From the NCBI RefSeq assembly GCF_000378825.1, contig NZ_KB900388.1, positions 357,578-421,577 on the forward strand: 64,000 nucleotides of DNA. The letters are read 5' to 3'. Below are positions 52,648 through 64,000 of this stretch, piece after piece. The first letter of the stretch is position 1. The number at the start of each line of letters is the position of its first letter. A program made the position numbers and the translations under genes. The stretch comes from Salinispora vitiensis. Its GTDB lineage: Bacteria; Actinomycetota; Actinomycetes; Mycobacteriales; Micromonosporaceae. The notes beneath the pieces are model-generated. The model saw only the letters and a list, made by a program, of their open reading frames with translations. It was not told where the DNA came from and did not search any database.

Positions 52648-52703
52648 TCGTCTTCGGCCTTGGCAGGGCTGAGTGGTGCGGGACCAGTCGAACCCGAAGG
52701 TGT

Positions 52704-52746
52704 TGCATAACTTCTGTGCACAACTCTTGTGCACAGAAGTTATGCA
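52704..52746 (+). promoter_or_regulatory. 43-bp perfect palindrome overlapping the arsR promoter
   Basis: Arms of 20 bases (52704-52723 and 52727-52746) flank CTC with no mismatch. Each arm includes the inner palindrome TGTGCACA. TTGTGC at 52727-52732 can act as -35 box 18 bases before the -10 box TACTGT (52751-52756), so the right arm covers the -35. This is an excellent candidate for the operator of the regulator encoded next. Confidence 0.85.
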
Positions 52747-52750
52747 GAGA

Positions 52751-52756
52751 TACTGT
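52751..52756 (+). promoter_or_regulatory. -10 box of the leaderless arsR-mfs promoter
   Basis: TACTGT lies 6 nt before the ATG at 52763 and 18 nt after TTGTGC. Confidence 0.6.
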
Positions 52757-52762
52757 GCAAGC

Positions 52763-53389
52763 ATGACTGATGACCGGGAGCAGGCCGGGCCGGCCCCGCG
52801 CGTGGTGTACATCGACCACCAGCAGATTCGGGTGCTGGCGCACCCGCTGCGGATCCGGCTCCTCGGGGCGCTGCGGGTGCAGGGCGCGGCGACCGCCACC
52901 ATGCTGGCCGAACAGCTCGACACCAACACCGGTGCCACCAGCTACCACCTGCGTCAGCTCGCCGACGTGGGGCTGGTCGCCGAGGACCCCGACCGGGGCA
53001 CCGGCCGGCAGCGCTGGTGGCGGGCCGCGCACGAGATCAGCACCTTCGAGCCCACTGACTTCGACGACGACCCGGATGCCCGCGCCGCCGTGGAGTGGGT
53101 CCAGGGCCACCAGGTGCGCCTGCTGACCGAGCAGGCGCAGCGGTGGTTCGCGGCGCAGAGCCAGTGGTCGTCGGAGTGGCGAGACGCCTTCGGGATGGGT
53201 GATGCCTTCCTGACCCTCCCGGCAGACCGGCTGAAGGCGCTCAACGACGAACTCTGGCAGGTCCTGGAGCGCTACCGCGAAGCGGCCGACCCGGCGGAGC
53301 CCGGCGCCGAGCAGGTTCAGGTCTACCTCGCCGCCTACCCACTACTGAACTCGTCTGACCTGCCCACCGCCACTCCCCGGGAGGCGTGA
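52763..53389 (+). CDS. ArsR-type winged-helix transcriptional regulator
   Basis: The 208-residue protein has an N-terminal winged helix of the ArsR group: VLAHPLRIRLLGALRVQG, then the helix-turn-helix ATMLAEQLDTNTGATSYHL and the wing DRGTGRQRWW. A C-terminal half of about 110 residues carries no metal-binding Cys/His cluster, so the effector is probably not a metal; large members of this kind sense small molecules. It is transcribed with the MFS gene, whose start overlaps its stop. The palindromic promoter points to autoregulation. ATG at 52763 is set by the leaderless -10 box; a longer GTG start at 52673 would read through the operator. Confidence 0.9.
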   Translation: MTDDREQAGPAPRVVYIDHQQIRVLAHPLRIRLLGALRVQGAATATMLAEQLDTNTGATSYHLRQLADVGLVAEDPDRGTGRQRWWRAAHEISTFEPTDFDDDPDARAAVEWVQGHQVRLLTEQAQRWFAAQSQWSSEWRDAFGMGDAFLTLPADRLKALNDELWQVLERYREAADPAEPGAEQVQVYLAAYPLLNSSDLPTATPREA

Positions 53390-54732
53390 TGGCCACCCTC
53401 TCGGTCCATCAGGTCCGGCACCGCTACCTCATCCTGCTCAGCCTGCGCTGGCTGCCGGTCGGCCTGCTGGTCCCGGTCTTCGTCCTGCTGATGCAGGAGC
53501 GGGGCCTCACCCTCACCGAGATCGGCGTGGCCTTCGCCGCCCAGGGTCTCTTCGTCCTCCTGCTCGAGTTGCCGACCGCCGGGCTCGCCGACGCCGTGGG
53601 ACGCCGGCCGGTGCTGGTGCTCGCCGCGGTGGTCAACCTCGTCTGCATAGCCCTCTTCGTTGTGGCCGACTCGTTCGCCCTGCTGGTGGCGGTGTGGGCG
53701 TTGCAGGGGGTCTATCGGGCGCTGGACAGCGGCCCGCTCGAGTCCTGGTTCGTGGACAGCACCCTCGCGGCCGACCCCGATGCCGAGTATGAGCGGGGCC
53801 TGAGCCAGGGCGGGACGGCGCTCGGCGTGGCCATGGCGGTCGGTGCCCTGCTCAGTGGCGCGCTGGTCGCGCTCGGCCCGGTCGGCCCATTCACTGCGTT
53901 GACCATGCCGATCGTGGTCGCCGTGGGCTTGCAGGTCGTCGGGCTGCTGGCCGTGCTCGCCCTGCTACGTGAGCGTCGTCCCACCGCCGGGTCGTCGGCG
54001 CTGCGCGAGTCGATCGCGGAGGCCCCCCGGATGATCGGCCAGGCGATGGGGCTGCTGCGCCGCTCCCGGGTGCTGCTCGCCCTGCTCTCGGTCGAGCTCT
54101 TCTGGGGCTTCGGCATGGTCACTTTCGAAGCTCTCCTGCCGGTCCGGCTCGCCGAGGTGCTCGGCGACTCCGATCGGGCCGGGGCGCTGCTCGGGCCGGC
54201 AACCATGGTGGCCTGGCTCGCGAATGCCGGCGGTGCGGCGGCGACCCCGCTGCTCACCCGGCGGCTAGGCGCAGCGCCCGCCGCGGCGCTGCTGCGGATC
54301 GCGCAGGGCGTCACTGTGGTCGGGATGGCGCTGCTCGCCGGCCCGATCGGCGTGCTGGTTGCCTTCGTCGTGTGCTACGTCGTGCACGGCGCCTCGAACC
54401 CGTTGCACATGGGGCTGGTGCACCGGCAGGTCGACGGGCCGTACCGAACCAGTGTGGTCTCCCTGAACTCGATGGTGGCCATGCCTGCCGGTGCCGCCGG
54501 GGGGATCGTGCTCGGCCTGGTCGCCGACCGGGCCGGCGTCAGCGTCGCCATGCTGGCCGGTGCGGTCGTGCTCGCGATCGCCGCGCCGCTGTACCTGCCC
54601 GCCTGGCGAGCCAGCCGCGATGGTTCTCCCACCCCGGTCGGTGCGCCGACGGCCGCTGCCTCGCCCGAGCCGCCGGCAACGGTGACCCAGCCCGAGCCTC
54701 CGGCGCCGGTCAGCTCCGCCCGGCGGCGCTGA
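53389..54732 (+). CDS. Major facilitator superfamily transporter
   Basis: The 447-residue protein has about 12 hydrophobic helices in two halves and the motif [16 protein letters not shown] (motif A, G-x-x-x-D-x-x-G-R-R type) between helices 2 and 3. It ends in a proline-rich cytoplasmic tail ([15 protein letters not shown]). The start overlaps the regulator stop (TGATG); the site GGAGG favours ATG 53389 over GTG 53386. With an ArsR-type regulator in the same unit it is likely an exporter induced by its own substrate. The substrate is unknown. Confidence 0.9.
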   Translation: MATLSVHQVRHRYLILLSLRWLPVGLLVPVFVLLMQERGLTLTEIGVAFAAQGLFVLLLELPTAGLADAVGRRPVLVLAAVVNLVCIALFVVADSFALLVAVWALQGVYRALDSGPLESWFVDSTLAADPDAEYERGLSQGGTALGVAMAVGALLSGALVALGPVGPFTALTMPIVVAVGLQVVGLLAVLALLRERRPTAGSSALRESIAEAPRMIGQAMGLLRRSRVLLALLSVELFWGFGMVTFEALLPVRLAEVLGDSDRAGALLGPATMVAWLANAGGAAATPLLTRRLGAAPAAALLRIAQGVTVVGMALLAGPIGVLVAFVVCYVVHGASNPLHMGLVHRQVDGPYRTSVVSLNSMVAMPAGAAGGIVLGLVADRAGVSVAMLAGAVVLAIAAPLYLPAWRASRDGSPTPVGAPTAAASPEPPATVTQPEPPAPVSSARRR

Positions 54733-54757
54733 TTCTGTTGACCCCGGCCACGCCCGG

Positions 54758-54763
54758 TACTGT
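54758..54763 (+). promoter_or_regulatory. -10 box of a probable leaderless promoter
   Basis: TACTGT lies 7 nt before the ATG at 54771; TTGACC at 54738-54743 is a possible -35 box although the 14-nt spacing is short. Confidence 0.5.
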
Positions 54764-54770
54764 TCCCGTG

Positions 54771-56279
54771 ATGGATCCTGACGCCCTCTTCTCCTTCGGA
54801 GAGCCCGCCGCCGCGGCCGTCGCGCCCGCGGGTACTGCCGGCATGACTGGGTTCACGCCGGTCGGTCAGGACGCGCCGCTGGCCGTCCGGATGCGCCCGA
54901 CCGGGCTCGACGAGCTGATCGGCCAGGACCACCTGCGTGCCCCCGGCGCGCCGTTACATCAACTCGTCTCCGGGGCCGCACCGATGTCGGTGATCCTCTG
55001 GGGGCCGCCCGGCAGTGGGAAGACCACCATCGCGCACCTGGTGGCCGGGGCCACCGACCGTCGCTTCGTGGCGATGTCGGCGCTGAACGCCGGAGTGAAG
55101 GACGTCCGTGCCGTCATCGACGTCGCCCGCCGGCAGCGCCGCGCCGGTGGCCCGCAGACCGTGCTCTTTATCGACGAGGTGCACCGGTTCAGCAAGACCC
55201 AACAGGATTCGCTCCTCGCCGCGGTCGAGGACCGGACCGTCACGCTGCTGGCGGCGACGACCGAGAACCCGTACTTTTCCGTCATCTCGCCGCTGTTGTC
55301 CCGGTGCGTGCTCCTCACCCTGCAGCCGTTGGATGACGACGCGGTGCGCAGCCTGCTCCGCCGTGCGGTCGCCGACGAGCGCGGCCTGGGCGGCACGCCC
55401 GCCCTCGCCCCCGACGCCGAGGAACATCTGGTCCGGCTCGCCGCCGGTGACGTCCGCAAGGCGCTCACCGCCCTAGAGGCCGCGGCCGCCTCCGCCACCG
55501 CGGTCGGCGCCGATCGCATCGACCTGGCCACCGCCGAGCAGGCGGTGGACAGCGCCGCCGTGCGCTACGACCGCGACGGCGACAGCCACTACGACGTGAC
55601 CAGCGCGTTCATCAAGAGCATGCGTGGCTCCGACGTGGACGCGGCGCTGCACTGGCTCGCCCGGATGCTAGTCGCCGGCGAGGACCCGCGGTTCATCGCC
55701 CGACGGATGGTCATCTTCGCCAGCGAGGACGTCGGCCTGGCCGACCCGGCCGCGCTCGGCGTGGCCACCGCCGCCGCCCACGCGGTGGAATATGTCGGCC
55801 TGCCGGAGGCCCAGCTCAACCTCGCCCAGGCGGTGATCCACCTGGCCACGGCCCCGAAGTCGAACTCGGCGACCACCGCCATCGGGGCGGCCCTCGCCGA
55901 TGTCCGGGCTGGCCGGGGTGGGGCGGTGCCGCGCGGGCTACGGGACGCGCACTACCCCGGCGCCAAAGGGCTCGGCCACGGCACCGGCTACCGCTATCCC
56001 CACGACGACCAGCGGGGTGTGGTCAACCAGCAGTACGTGCCCGACGACCTCGTCGGCACCGACTACTACCGGCCCAGCCAGCACGGGGCCGAGCGGGCCG
56101 TCGCCGAACGACTGCCGCTGCTGCGCCGGATCATTCGTCGGTCGGCGCCGACGGCTGACCGCCGGCCGGCGGGGGCGCCCGGTGGCACCGGGGCGGGCAA
56201 CGGCCGCCAACCCGAAAGACCGGGTGACGACGGGGCGTACGAGGGTGGCGCGAACGCCACTGAGGAGGGGCAGCAGTGA
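54771..56279 (+). CDS. rarA: Replication-associated recombination protein RarA (AAA ATPase)
   Basis: The 502-residue protein is a RarA/MgsA/WRNIP1-type AAA+ ATPase that acts at stalled replication forks. Walker A is GPPGSGKTT, Walker B is [10 protein letters not shown], sensor 1 is [10 protein letters not shown], and the C-terminal tetramerisation region contains [14 protein letters not shown] and the family motif [19 protein letters not shown]. An N-terminal extension of about 30 residues and a low-complexity tail of about 60 residues flank the core. It overlaps the next gene by four bases (GTGA). Confidence 0.95.
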   Translation: MDPDALFSFGEPAAAAVAPAGTAGMTGFTPVGQDAPLAVRMRPTGLDELIGQDHLRAPGAPLHQLVSGAAPMSVILWGPPGSGKTTIAHLVAGATDRRFVAMSALNAGVKDVRAVIDVARRQRRAGGPQTVLFIDEVHRFSKTQQDSLLAAVEDRTVTLLAATTENPYFSVISPLLSRCVLLTLQPLDDDAVRSLLRRAVADERGLGGTPALAPDAEEHLVRLAAGDVRKALTALEAAAASATAVGADRIDLATAEQAVDSAAVRYDRDGDSHYDVTSAFIKSMRGSDVDAALHWLARMLVAGEDPRFIARRMVIFASEDVGLADPAALGVATAAAHAVEYVGLPEAQLNLAQAVIHLATAPKSNSATTAIGAALADVRAGRGGAVPRGLRDAHYPGAKGLGHGTGYRYPHDDQRGVVNQQYVPDDLVGTDYYRPSQHGAERAVAERLPLLRRIIRRSAPTADRRPAGAPGGTGAGNGRQPERPGDDGAYEGGANATEEGQQ

Positions 56280-58555
56280 AGTCGCGAGGGGCGGACCAGC
56301 CCGAGGAGAGCGCCGACCAGCGGCGCAAGGGGCGCCGCTGGGGGCGGGGGAAGGCCGAGGCCGCTGCCGACGAACCGGTCAGCGGCGAGGAGTTCGGCTG
56401 GATCGACGACCTGCGTACGGCCAAGGCACAGCGGGGGGAGTTGGGTCCGGAGGGCGGGCCCGCTCCGGCCGCGCCGCCACAGCGTCTCGGTGCCGATCCG
56501 GGCCCGAGCGGCACCGGGGCGGCACCGCCCGTGCGGCGAGACGTGCCCGAAGCACCGCGTCCGCGTTCCGATGCGGACCGGCCCCCCGCTCCTTCTGGGC
56601 CCCCTGCACCTCCCCGGCCGCCCGCTCCTCCCGGCCCCTCGGCCCCCCAGGCCCGCGGGCGCGGTGGCCCGCCCGGCCCGCCGACCGCCGGCCCGCCGAC
56701 CGCCGAGCCGGTCGGCCGCGGCCGACCGGCAGCGCCGGCCCGTCCTCCGGCCGGCGCTGCGTCCCAGCCGGGCCTCGCCCCACCGGCCGGCCGGGGTGGA
56801 CGACATGGCGCCGGTGAGCCGACGGGTGCTCCGGGTACCCCGCCGGCGGTCCCCGGCCCGACCGGCGACGATCCGACCGGCGGGATTCCTCCCGCCACGG
56901 GTGGACACCGTGCGCCAGCCGAGGGCGGCAGGTCACCGGGCCACCGTGCTGCCCCGCCGTCCGGTGGTGTCGCCCGGCATGGCCGGCGGGAGACGCCGGA
57001 GGAGGACACCCTGGTACCGCGAGGCCGCCCATCCGCCCCCGAGGGCGGCCCGGGGCGGGCCACGGCTGCGATGAACACCGACATCCCGAGCCCGCGTACC
57101 GACAGCGTTGACCCGGCCACCGGCGAGGGCCGGCGCACTCGACCGAAGCGGCCCGCCGACTGGCTACGGCAGGCTGGCCGTACTCCCCACCAGACCGACC
57201 CCACGCTGCGGTCCCTGAATCAACCGGCGGTCCCCCCGGGCTCGCCGGTCGCCCCGCGAAGCGCGCCGCCCGCCGAGGGCCGGGTACCCGCTGACGGTCC
57301 GCGTTCTGGATCCGAACCGTCCCGGGGTGGCCCCGCCGCCGGCCGAGCGCGGCCCGGCCCCGCCGGTCCGCACCCGGGAGCGGCTGGCCCCGCGCGGCCA
57401 CACCCGCCCGCTGGACCGGCTGCCGAGCGACCCCGCCCGTCCGCCGCCGCGAGCGGCGCGATCGGTGATCCGCCCCCGTCCGGCCCGGGTGTTGTCCGTC
57501 CGGTCCGTCCGGACCAGCCACCGCCACGGGCCGCCGCTGGGCCGCCCCCGGGCGCGGTTGCCCCGCGGCGCGTCGGCCCGCCGACTCCGGCCCCCGGCGG
57601 AACTCCGCCACCCGGCGTAGCCCGCCCCGGCGATCCGGACGGTCGACCCGGGCTGGCGGCACCTCCCGGCGTAGCCCGGCCCGGCGATGCGCCAGCTGGT
57701 CCACCCGTGGCTGCGACGGCCCGCCCGGCCGGCCCCCATCCCAGCGTGGACGAGCGACCGTCGGGTCGCGCGCTGCCGCCACCTCGAGAGCCGTCTCGGG
57801 CCACGCCCCAAGGCGTCCCGCCAGCGCCGTTCGAGGCCGCGCCGGACGGGCTGCCGCGCGGCGGGGCGGAACCCCCAGCGGTCGACGCCACCGTGCCGGA
57901 CGGACCCGGCGGAGCCCGTTCGTACCTGCGCCGGCAACCGCAGCAACGGCTCCGGACGGGAGCCCTGGTGCTGGCCAGTGTCGTGCTGCTCGGTGTTGTC
58001 CCGGCCGTCTTCGGGCTACGGACGCTGAGCCGGGACCCGGTCTTTGCCACCCTCGACCAGTTGCCGGTTCCCAGTTGGGCAGCGACCGAGACGGTTGACG
58101 ATGTCAGTGGGAGTCGCTGGTGTCTGCTGGACTGTCGACTGCGCGAGCGCACCGTGGCCTCGGAACGGTCTCCGGAGGAGACGGTCCAGGTCTACGAGGC
58201 GTCGCTGCGCGGGGAGGGCTGGCGGCCGTGGCAGGTCGACCGCTGCCCCGAGCAACCGGCGAAGGGCAGCTACACCTGCTGGCAGCGGGATGAGCTGACC
58301 CTAGATCTGTGGGTACGCGAGCCGGCCTGTGTGCCGCCGCCAGTCGACGGCGAGCCGGCGCTCGTGCCGTCCCCGGATCCGTCAACCCAGGCGGAGGAGT
58401 GCGCTGGCTCGTTGGTATCGGTGAAGGTGCGTAACGCAATCGACGACGACCGGACGAGACCGCAGCCGAGCACCGATCCGTCGCTCACCGGTGAGGACCC
58501 CTTCCCCACCTCGTCCGTGGATCCGCTCGGTGAACCGACCCCCTCACCATCCTGA
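56276..58555 (+). CDS. Large proline-rich membrane protein of unknown function
   Basis: The 759-residue product has a charged N terminus with the conserved-looking element [20 protein letters not shown] (about residues 39-58). A central region of some 480 residues follows, almost wholly Pro/Gly/Ala/Arg with no fold. Then come one membrane helix ([20 protein letters not shown], about 560-580) and an extracytoplasmic C-terminal domain of roughly 180 residues with several cysteines ([21 protein letters not shown]). I recognise no family. It overlaps rarA and precedes two small envelope proteins, so a role in the envelope is inferred. The central region has very high GC even for this genome. Confidence 0.75.
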   Translation: MKSRGADQPEESADQRRKGRRWGRGKAEAAADEPVSGEEFGWIDDLRTAKAQRGELGPEGGPAPAAPPQRLGADPGPSGTGAAPPVRRDVPEAPRPRSDADRPPAPSGPPAPPRPPAPPGPSAPQARGRGGPPGPPTAGPPTAEPVGRGRPAAPARPPAGAASQPGLAPPAGRGGRHGAGEPTGAPGTPPAVPGPTGDDPTGGIPPATGGHRAPAEGGRSPGHRAAPPSGGVARHGRRETPEEDTLVPRGRPSAPEGGPGRATAAMNTDIPSPRTDSVDPATGEGRRTRPKRPADWLRQAGRTPHQTDPTLRSLNQPAVPPGSPVAPRSAPPAEGRVPADGPRSGSEPSRGGPAAGRARPGPAGPHPGAAGPARPHPPAGPAAERPRPSAAASGAIGDPPPSGPGVVRPVRPDQPPPRAAAGPPPGAVAPRRVGPPTPAPGGTPPPGVARPGDPDGRPGLAAPPGVARPGDAPAGPPVAATARPAGPHPSVDERPSGRALPPPREPSRATPQGVPPAPFEAAPDGLPRGGAEPPAVDATVPDGPGGARSYLRRQPQQRLRTGALVLASVVLLGVVPAVFGLRTLSRDPVFATLDQLPVPSWAATETVDDVSGSRWCLLDCRLRERTVASERSPEETVQVYEASLRGEGWRPWQVDRCPEQPAKGSYTCWQRDELTLDLWVREPACVPPPVDGEPALVPSPDPSTQAEECAGSLVSVKVRNAIDDDRTRPQPSTDPSLTGEDPFPTSSVDPLGEPTPSPS

Positions 58556-58707
58556 GGCGGTCTCCATCACGGACGGTAGGGTCTGGGCTGGCAGGCCCGC
58601 CTGCCTCCGGCCGACCAGTGGCCGGGGCGCGCGGCACGGGCGTGGGGACGACGGCGGCTTGCTGCGAAACGTCCGGTGCCCGCGGATTTGGCTTGAGGAG
58701 GACAGGC

Positions 58708-59166
58708 GTGGACCTTGGAGAAGTCGCGGCGCTGATCGCGGCGATCGCATTCGCGATGCTGGTGTTGATCCTGGTGCTGCCAATCCTGCGGTTGCGGCAC
58801 ACGGTTGACGCGGCCACCCGGATGATCAACGACGTCAATGAGCGTACCGCGCCACTGCTGGGCGAGGTCAACACCACGGTGAAGAACGTCAACACCGCCC
58901 TGGATCAGGTGCAGACCTCGTTGGATGGGGTGAACCTCCAGCTCGCCAAGGTCGATACCATGACCAACCACGCGCAGAGCATCACCGCCAATGTCGCCAA
59001 TCTCGCCACGATCGTCTCCGCCGCCGCCGCGAGCCCGCTGGTCAAGGTGGCGGCCTTCGGCTACGGAGTGCGCCGGGCGACGGCCGCCCGCCGGCATGCG
59101 GAGACCGAACGTGAGGTGCGGGACACCATCAAGCAGCAACAGCGGGGCCGTCGCGGCCGCCGCTGA
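58708..59166 (+). CDS. DUF948 domain protein
   Basis: The 152-residue protein has an N-terminal membrane helix (ALIAAIAFAMLVLILVLPIL) and a long helical region with repeated heptads (VNTTVKNVNTALDQVQTSLDGVN) typical of DUF948, resembling methyl-accepting coiled coils. It ends in a basic tail. GTG at 58708 follows TTGAGGAGGA. It stands upstream of a small partner and alaS, a common actinobacterial order. Function is unknown. Confidence 0.88.
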   Translation: MDLGEVAALIAAIAFAMLVLILVLPILRLRHTVDAATRMINDVNERTAPLLGEVNTTVKNVNTALDQVQTSLDGVNLQLAKVDTMTNHAQSITANVANLATIVSAAAASPLVKVAAFGYGVRRATAARRHAETEREVRDTIKQQQRGRRGRR

Positions 59167-59196
59167 GCAGCGCCGGGCGAGCAGGAGGGGGAGAGC

Positions 59197-59498
59197 ATGA
59201 GGCGGTTGTTCTGGCTGGGCATCGGGCTGGCCGTGGGTGTGCTGGTGGTTCGCAAGGCCACCCAGACGGCCCAGGCCTACACGCCGGCCGGGATCGCCGG
59301 CGGGCTGTCCGAATCCGCTGGCGGCCTGGCCGATTCGGTACGTAGCTTCGTGTCGGACGTCCGGATCGGAATGGCCGAGCGCGAGCAGGAGATTCACGAG
59401 GCCTTCGCGCGCGGCGAGGCGTTCGATGAGACTGTCGCCGACCTGCGGGAATATCCGCGCACCGGCGACCGAGAGATTTTCCCGGAGGAGTACCAGCG

Positions 59499-59502
<4 letters not shown>
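59197..59502 (+). CDS. Small membrane protein upstream of alaS (DUF6167-like)
   Basis: The 101-residue protein begins with [19 protein letters not shown], one membrane helix, followed by a polar amphipathic part ([20 protein letters not shown]) and an acidic end. It resembles the DUF6167 family found between DUF948 genes and alaS in actinobacteria. The ATG has a GAGGGGGAG site. It overlaps alaS by four bases (ATGA), so it is co-translated with the synthetase. Confidence 0.8.
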
Positions 59503-62177
<2,675 letters not shown>

Positions 62178-62241
62178 GGTGCCGGGGGATACCCGGTGCC
62201 GGAGGCGCAGCCCGCTCGTTCTCTCAGGGAGGTGACCATTC

Positions 62242-62703
62242 GTGGCGCAGTGGTCCCGGGGCGTACGCCTCGGGGTGGATGTCGGACAGGTCCGGGTCGG
62301 CGTGGCTCGGTCCGACCCGCACGGCGTCCTGGCTACGCCGCTGGTCACCCTCGCCCGGGATCGCACCGCCGAGCCGGAGGCGGTCCCCAGCGACATGGCC
62401 GAGCTGGCCGCGTTGGTGACCGAACACGAGGCGGTCGAGGTGGTGGTTGGTCTGCCGGTGAATCTCGCCGGTCGGCAGGGCCCCGCCGCCGTACACGTGC
62501 AGACGTATGTCGGTCGTCTGGTCGAGGTGATTTCGCCTGTGCCGGTGACGCTCGCCGACGAGCGCATGTCGACGGTGGTGGCTAGCCGTAGGCTTGCTGA
62601 GCGTGGCGTTCGGGGGCGGCGGCAGCGGGCGGTGGTGGACCAGGCGGCCGCGGTGGAAATCCTGCAGAGCTGGCTCGACGCGCAGCGGAGGCGGATGCAA
62701 TGA
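62242..62703 (+). CDS. ruvX: RuvX/YqgF-type Holliday junction resolvase
   Basis: The 153-residue protein has an RNase H-like fold with the first acidic residue in RLGVDVGQVRVGVA, VVVGLPVN in the middle strand, and LADERMST and DQAAAVEIL at the end. The family processes 16S rRNA 3' ends or junction DNA. GTG has a GGGAGG site. Four bases of overlap (ATGA) couple it to mltG. Confidence 0.93.
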   Translation: MAQWSRGVRLGVDVGQVRVGVARSDPHGVLATPLVTLARDRTAEPEAVPSDMAELAALVTEHEAVEVVVGLPVNLAGRQGPAAVHVQTYVGRLVEVISPVPVTLADERMSTVVASRRLAERGVRGRRQRAVVDQAAAVEILQSWLDAQRRRMQ

Positions 62704-63911
62704 TCGAGGAGCTGGACCCCGGTTTTGATAGCGATCGGGGAGAGAAGGGCCGGCATCGGCGCGGCTATGTGCGTAAGCGTCAACGCGAGCGCGAACGCCA
62801 GCGTGGCTCGGGCGGTGGGCGCGGCAAGACCGTGCTGGCCCTGCTGCTGACCTTGACTCTACTCGGCGGCCTCGGTGGTGGCGCCTACTACGGCTTCGAC
62901 CGGATTCAGAACTTTCTCGGCACGCCCGACTACGACGGTTCCGGGACCGACGCGGTGACGGTCGAGATCCCGGAGGGGGCCCCGATCGCGGCCATCGCGG
63001 TCACGCTTTACGAGGCCGGGGTGGTCAAGAGCACCAAGGCTTTCGTCAATGCGGCGGAGGACAACAGGCAGAGCAAGAACATCCAGCCCGGCCAGTACGA
63101 GTTGCGTAAGCAGATGAGTGGCGAGTACGCCGTGGCCGCGATGCTGGACCCGAAGAACCGGGTCGTGAACGGGATCACCGTGCCCGAGGGGCGGACCGCG
63201 AAGAGCATCTACAAGCTACTCGCCGAGGAGACCGAGATTCCGGTGGAGGAGTTCGAGGCGGCGGCGAAGGATCCGCTCGCGCTCGGTGTCCCGGAGTGGT
63301 GGTTCACGCGGACGGATGACCGGACGGTCGAGCCGTCGATCGAGGGCTTCCTCTTCCCCGACACCTACGAGCTTCCCCCGGACCCCACGGCGCAGTCGAT
63401 TCTCGCGCTGATGGTGGAGCGATTCCTCACCGTCGCCGAGGAGCTGGAGTTCGTGGACCGGGTGGAGAACGAACGCCAGATCGCGCCGTACGAGGCGCTG
63501 ATCGTCGCGTCGCTCGCCCAAGCCGAAGCCGGTACTCCGGAGGATCTGGGCAAGGTCGCCCGCGTCGCCTACAACCGGGTCTATGGCGAGTTCCAGTGCA
63601 ACTGCCTGGAGATGGATGTCACGGTCAACTACTACCTGGAGTTGACCGGCCAGGAGACCAAGACCTCGGCCGAGATGACCCAGGATGAGCTGCTCGACAC
63701 CAAGAGCCCGTACAGCCGCAAGCTCAAGGGTCTGATCCCCACACCGATCAACAATCCGGGTCGGCTGGCGTTGGAAGGCGCGATGGATCCGCCGCCGGGT
63801 AAGTGGCTCTTCTTCGTCGCGATCAACAAGGAGGGGGAGTCCGCCTTCGCGGAAACCTACGAGGAGCAGCTGCGCAACGAGGCCAAGGCGAGGGAGGCGG
63901 GTGTCATCTGA
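62700..63911 (+). CDS. mltG: Endolytic murein transglycosylase MltG
   Basis: This 403-residue protein cuts nascent peptidoglycan strands. A basic N terminus of about 40 residues precedes the membrane helix (TVLALLLTLTLLGGLGGGAYYG). The extracytoplasmic part has a LysM-like subdomain and the YceG catalytic domain. Family motifs are EGFLFPDTYELP and the catalytic Glu276 in ASLAQAEAGTPED, then TPINNPGRLALEGAMDP near the C terminus. The next gene, aroE, starts inside its end. Confidence 0.95.
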   Translation: MIEELDPGFDSDRGEKGRHRRGYVRKRQRERERQRGSGGGRGKTVLALLLTLTLLGGLGGGAYYGFDRIQNFLGTPDYDGSGTDAVTVEIPEGAPIAAIAVTLYEAGVVKSTKAFVNAAEDNRQSKNIQPGQYELRKQMSGEYAVAAMLDPKNRVVNGITVPEGRTAKSIYKLLAEETEIPVEEFEAAAKDPLALGVPEWWFTRTDDRTVEPSIEGFLFPDTYELPPDPTAQSILALMVERFLTVAEELEFVDRVENERQIAPYEALIVASLAQAEAGTPEDLGKVARVAYNRVYGEFQCNCLEMDVTVNYYLELTGQETKTSAEMTQDELLDTKSPYSRKLKGLIPTPINNPGRLALEGAMDPPPGKWLFFVAINKEGESAFAETYEEQLRNEAKAREAGVI

Positions 63912-64000
63912 GCACCGGCGGGCGGCGGTGGTCGGCGACCCGATCACACATTCCCTCTCCCCGCTGATCCACAACGCTGGCTACGCCGCGGTCGGTTTGA
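63901..64000 (+). CDS. aroE: Shikimate dehydrogenase, N-terminal part, cut by the window end
   Basis: From GTG 63901, five bases after GGGAGG and overlapping the mltG stop, the frame reads MSSEHRRAAVVGDPITHSLS and then PLIHNAGYAAVGL. VGDPITHSLSPLIHN is the shikimate-binding SxS motif of AroE, which reduces 3-dehydroshikimate in aromatic amino acid synthesis. Only 33 residues are visible. Confidence 0.9.
   Translation, partial: MSSEHRRAAVVGDPITHSLSPLIHNAGYAAVGL

Overview
This window is high-GC, gene-dense actinobacterial chromosome, most likely from the Micromonosporaceae (Salinispora or Micromonospora type). The grounds are strong G/C third-position codon bias, frequent GTG starts, many genes that look leaderless (a TANNNT box 6-7 nt before the start codon), and typical actinobacterial gene orders: thrS-HIT-pgsA-acyltransferase-pimA-pdxS-pdxT-yebC, ruvCAB-yajC-secDF-apt-rel, and rarA-DUF948-alaS-ruvX-mltG-aroE. 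Genus is inferred from gene content. I found no rRNA, tRNA, CRISPR array, prophage or intact insertion sequence.

Layout. 0-7 kb: a GH3 glycosidase, a PLP enzyme of the cysteine desulfurase-like group, a lipoprotein, an MscS channel, a Holin-X/DUF3618/DUF4235 envelope cassette and a cold-shock gene with a long leader and strong terminator. 7-12 kb: the collapsed remnant of an aldo/keto reductase gene coupled to a small membrane protein, a methyltransferase with adenosine deaminase, an OmpR-type two-component system and an ADP-ribosylglycohydrolase. 12-23 kb: thrS, a HIT hydrolase, a divergent EF-G-like gene, phosphatidylinositol mannoside synthesis genes (pgsA, acyltransferase, pimA), pyridoxal phosphate synthase (pdxST) and yebC. 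23-27 kb: an ABC exporter and a NarL-type two-component system on the minus strand. 28-34 kb: proS, dnaE and a class V aminotransferase.

34.5-35.8 kb: a lower-GC island without an intact large gene. It holds two related hairpins, a DUF397 gene cut short by a stop codon, an orphan TATAAT promoter with an operator-like repeat, and a LivG-type ATPase fragment. 35.8-45 kb: ruvCAB, yajC-secD-secF, apt and a bifunctional rel. 45-48 kb: two cyclophilin-type lipo/membrane proteins and a metallo-beta-lactamase-fold hydrolase. 48-53 kb: hisS, an acyl-ACP desaturase behind a 31-bp near-perfect palindrome, and aspS. 53-55 kb: an ArsR-type regulator and MFS transporter behind a 43-bp perfect palindrome that overlaps the promoter. 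55-64 kb: rarA, a 759-residue proline-rich membrane protein, two small envelope proteins, alaS, ruvX, mltG and the start of aroE.

Most of the window is core biology: five aminoacyl-tRNA synthetases, replication and recombination, protein export, stringent response, cofactor and lipid synthesis. The most unusual material is regulatory or decayed: the two large palindromes, the aldo/keto reductase remnant, the 34.5-35.8 kb island, and a cyclophilin paralogue that has lost its catalytic arginine.
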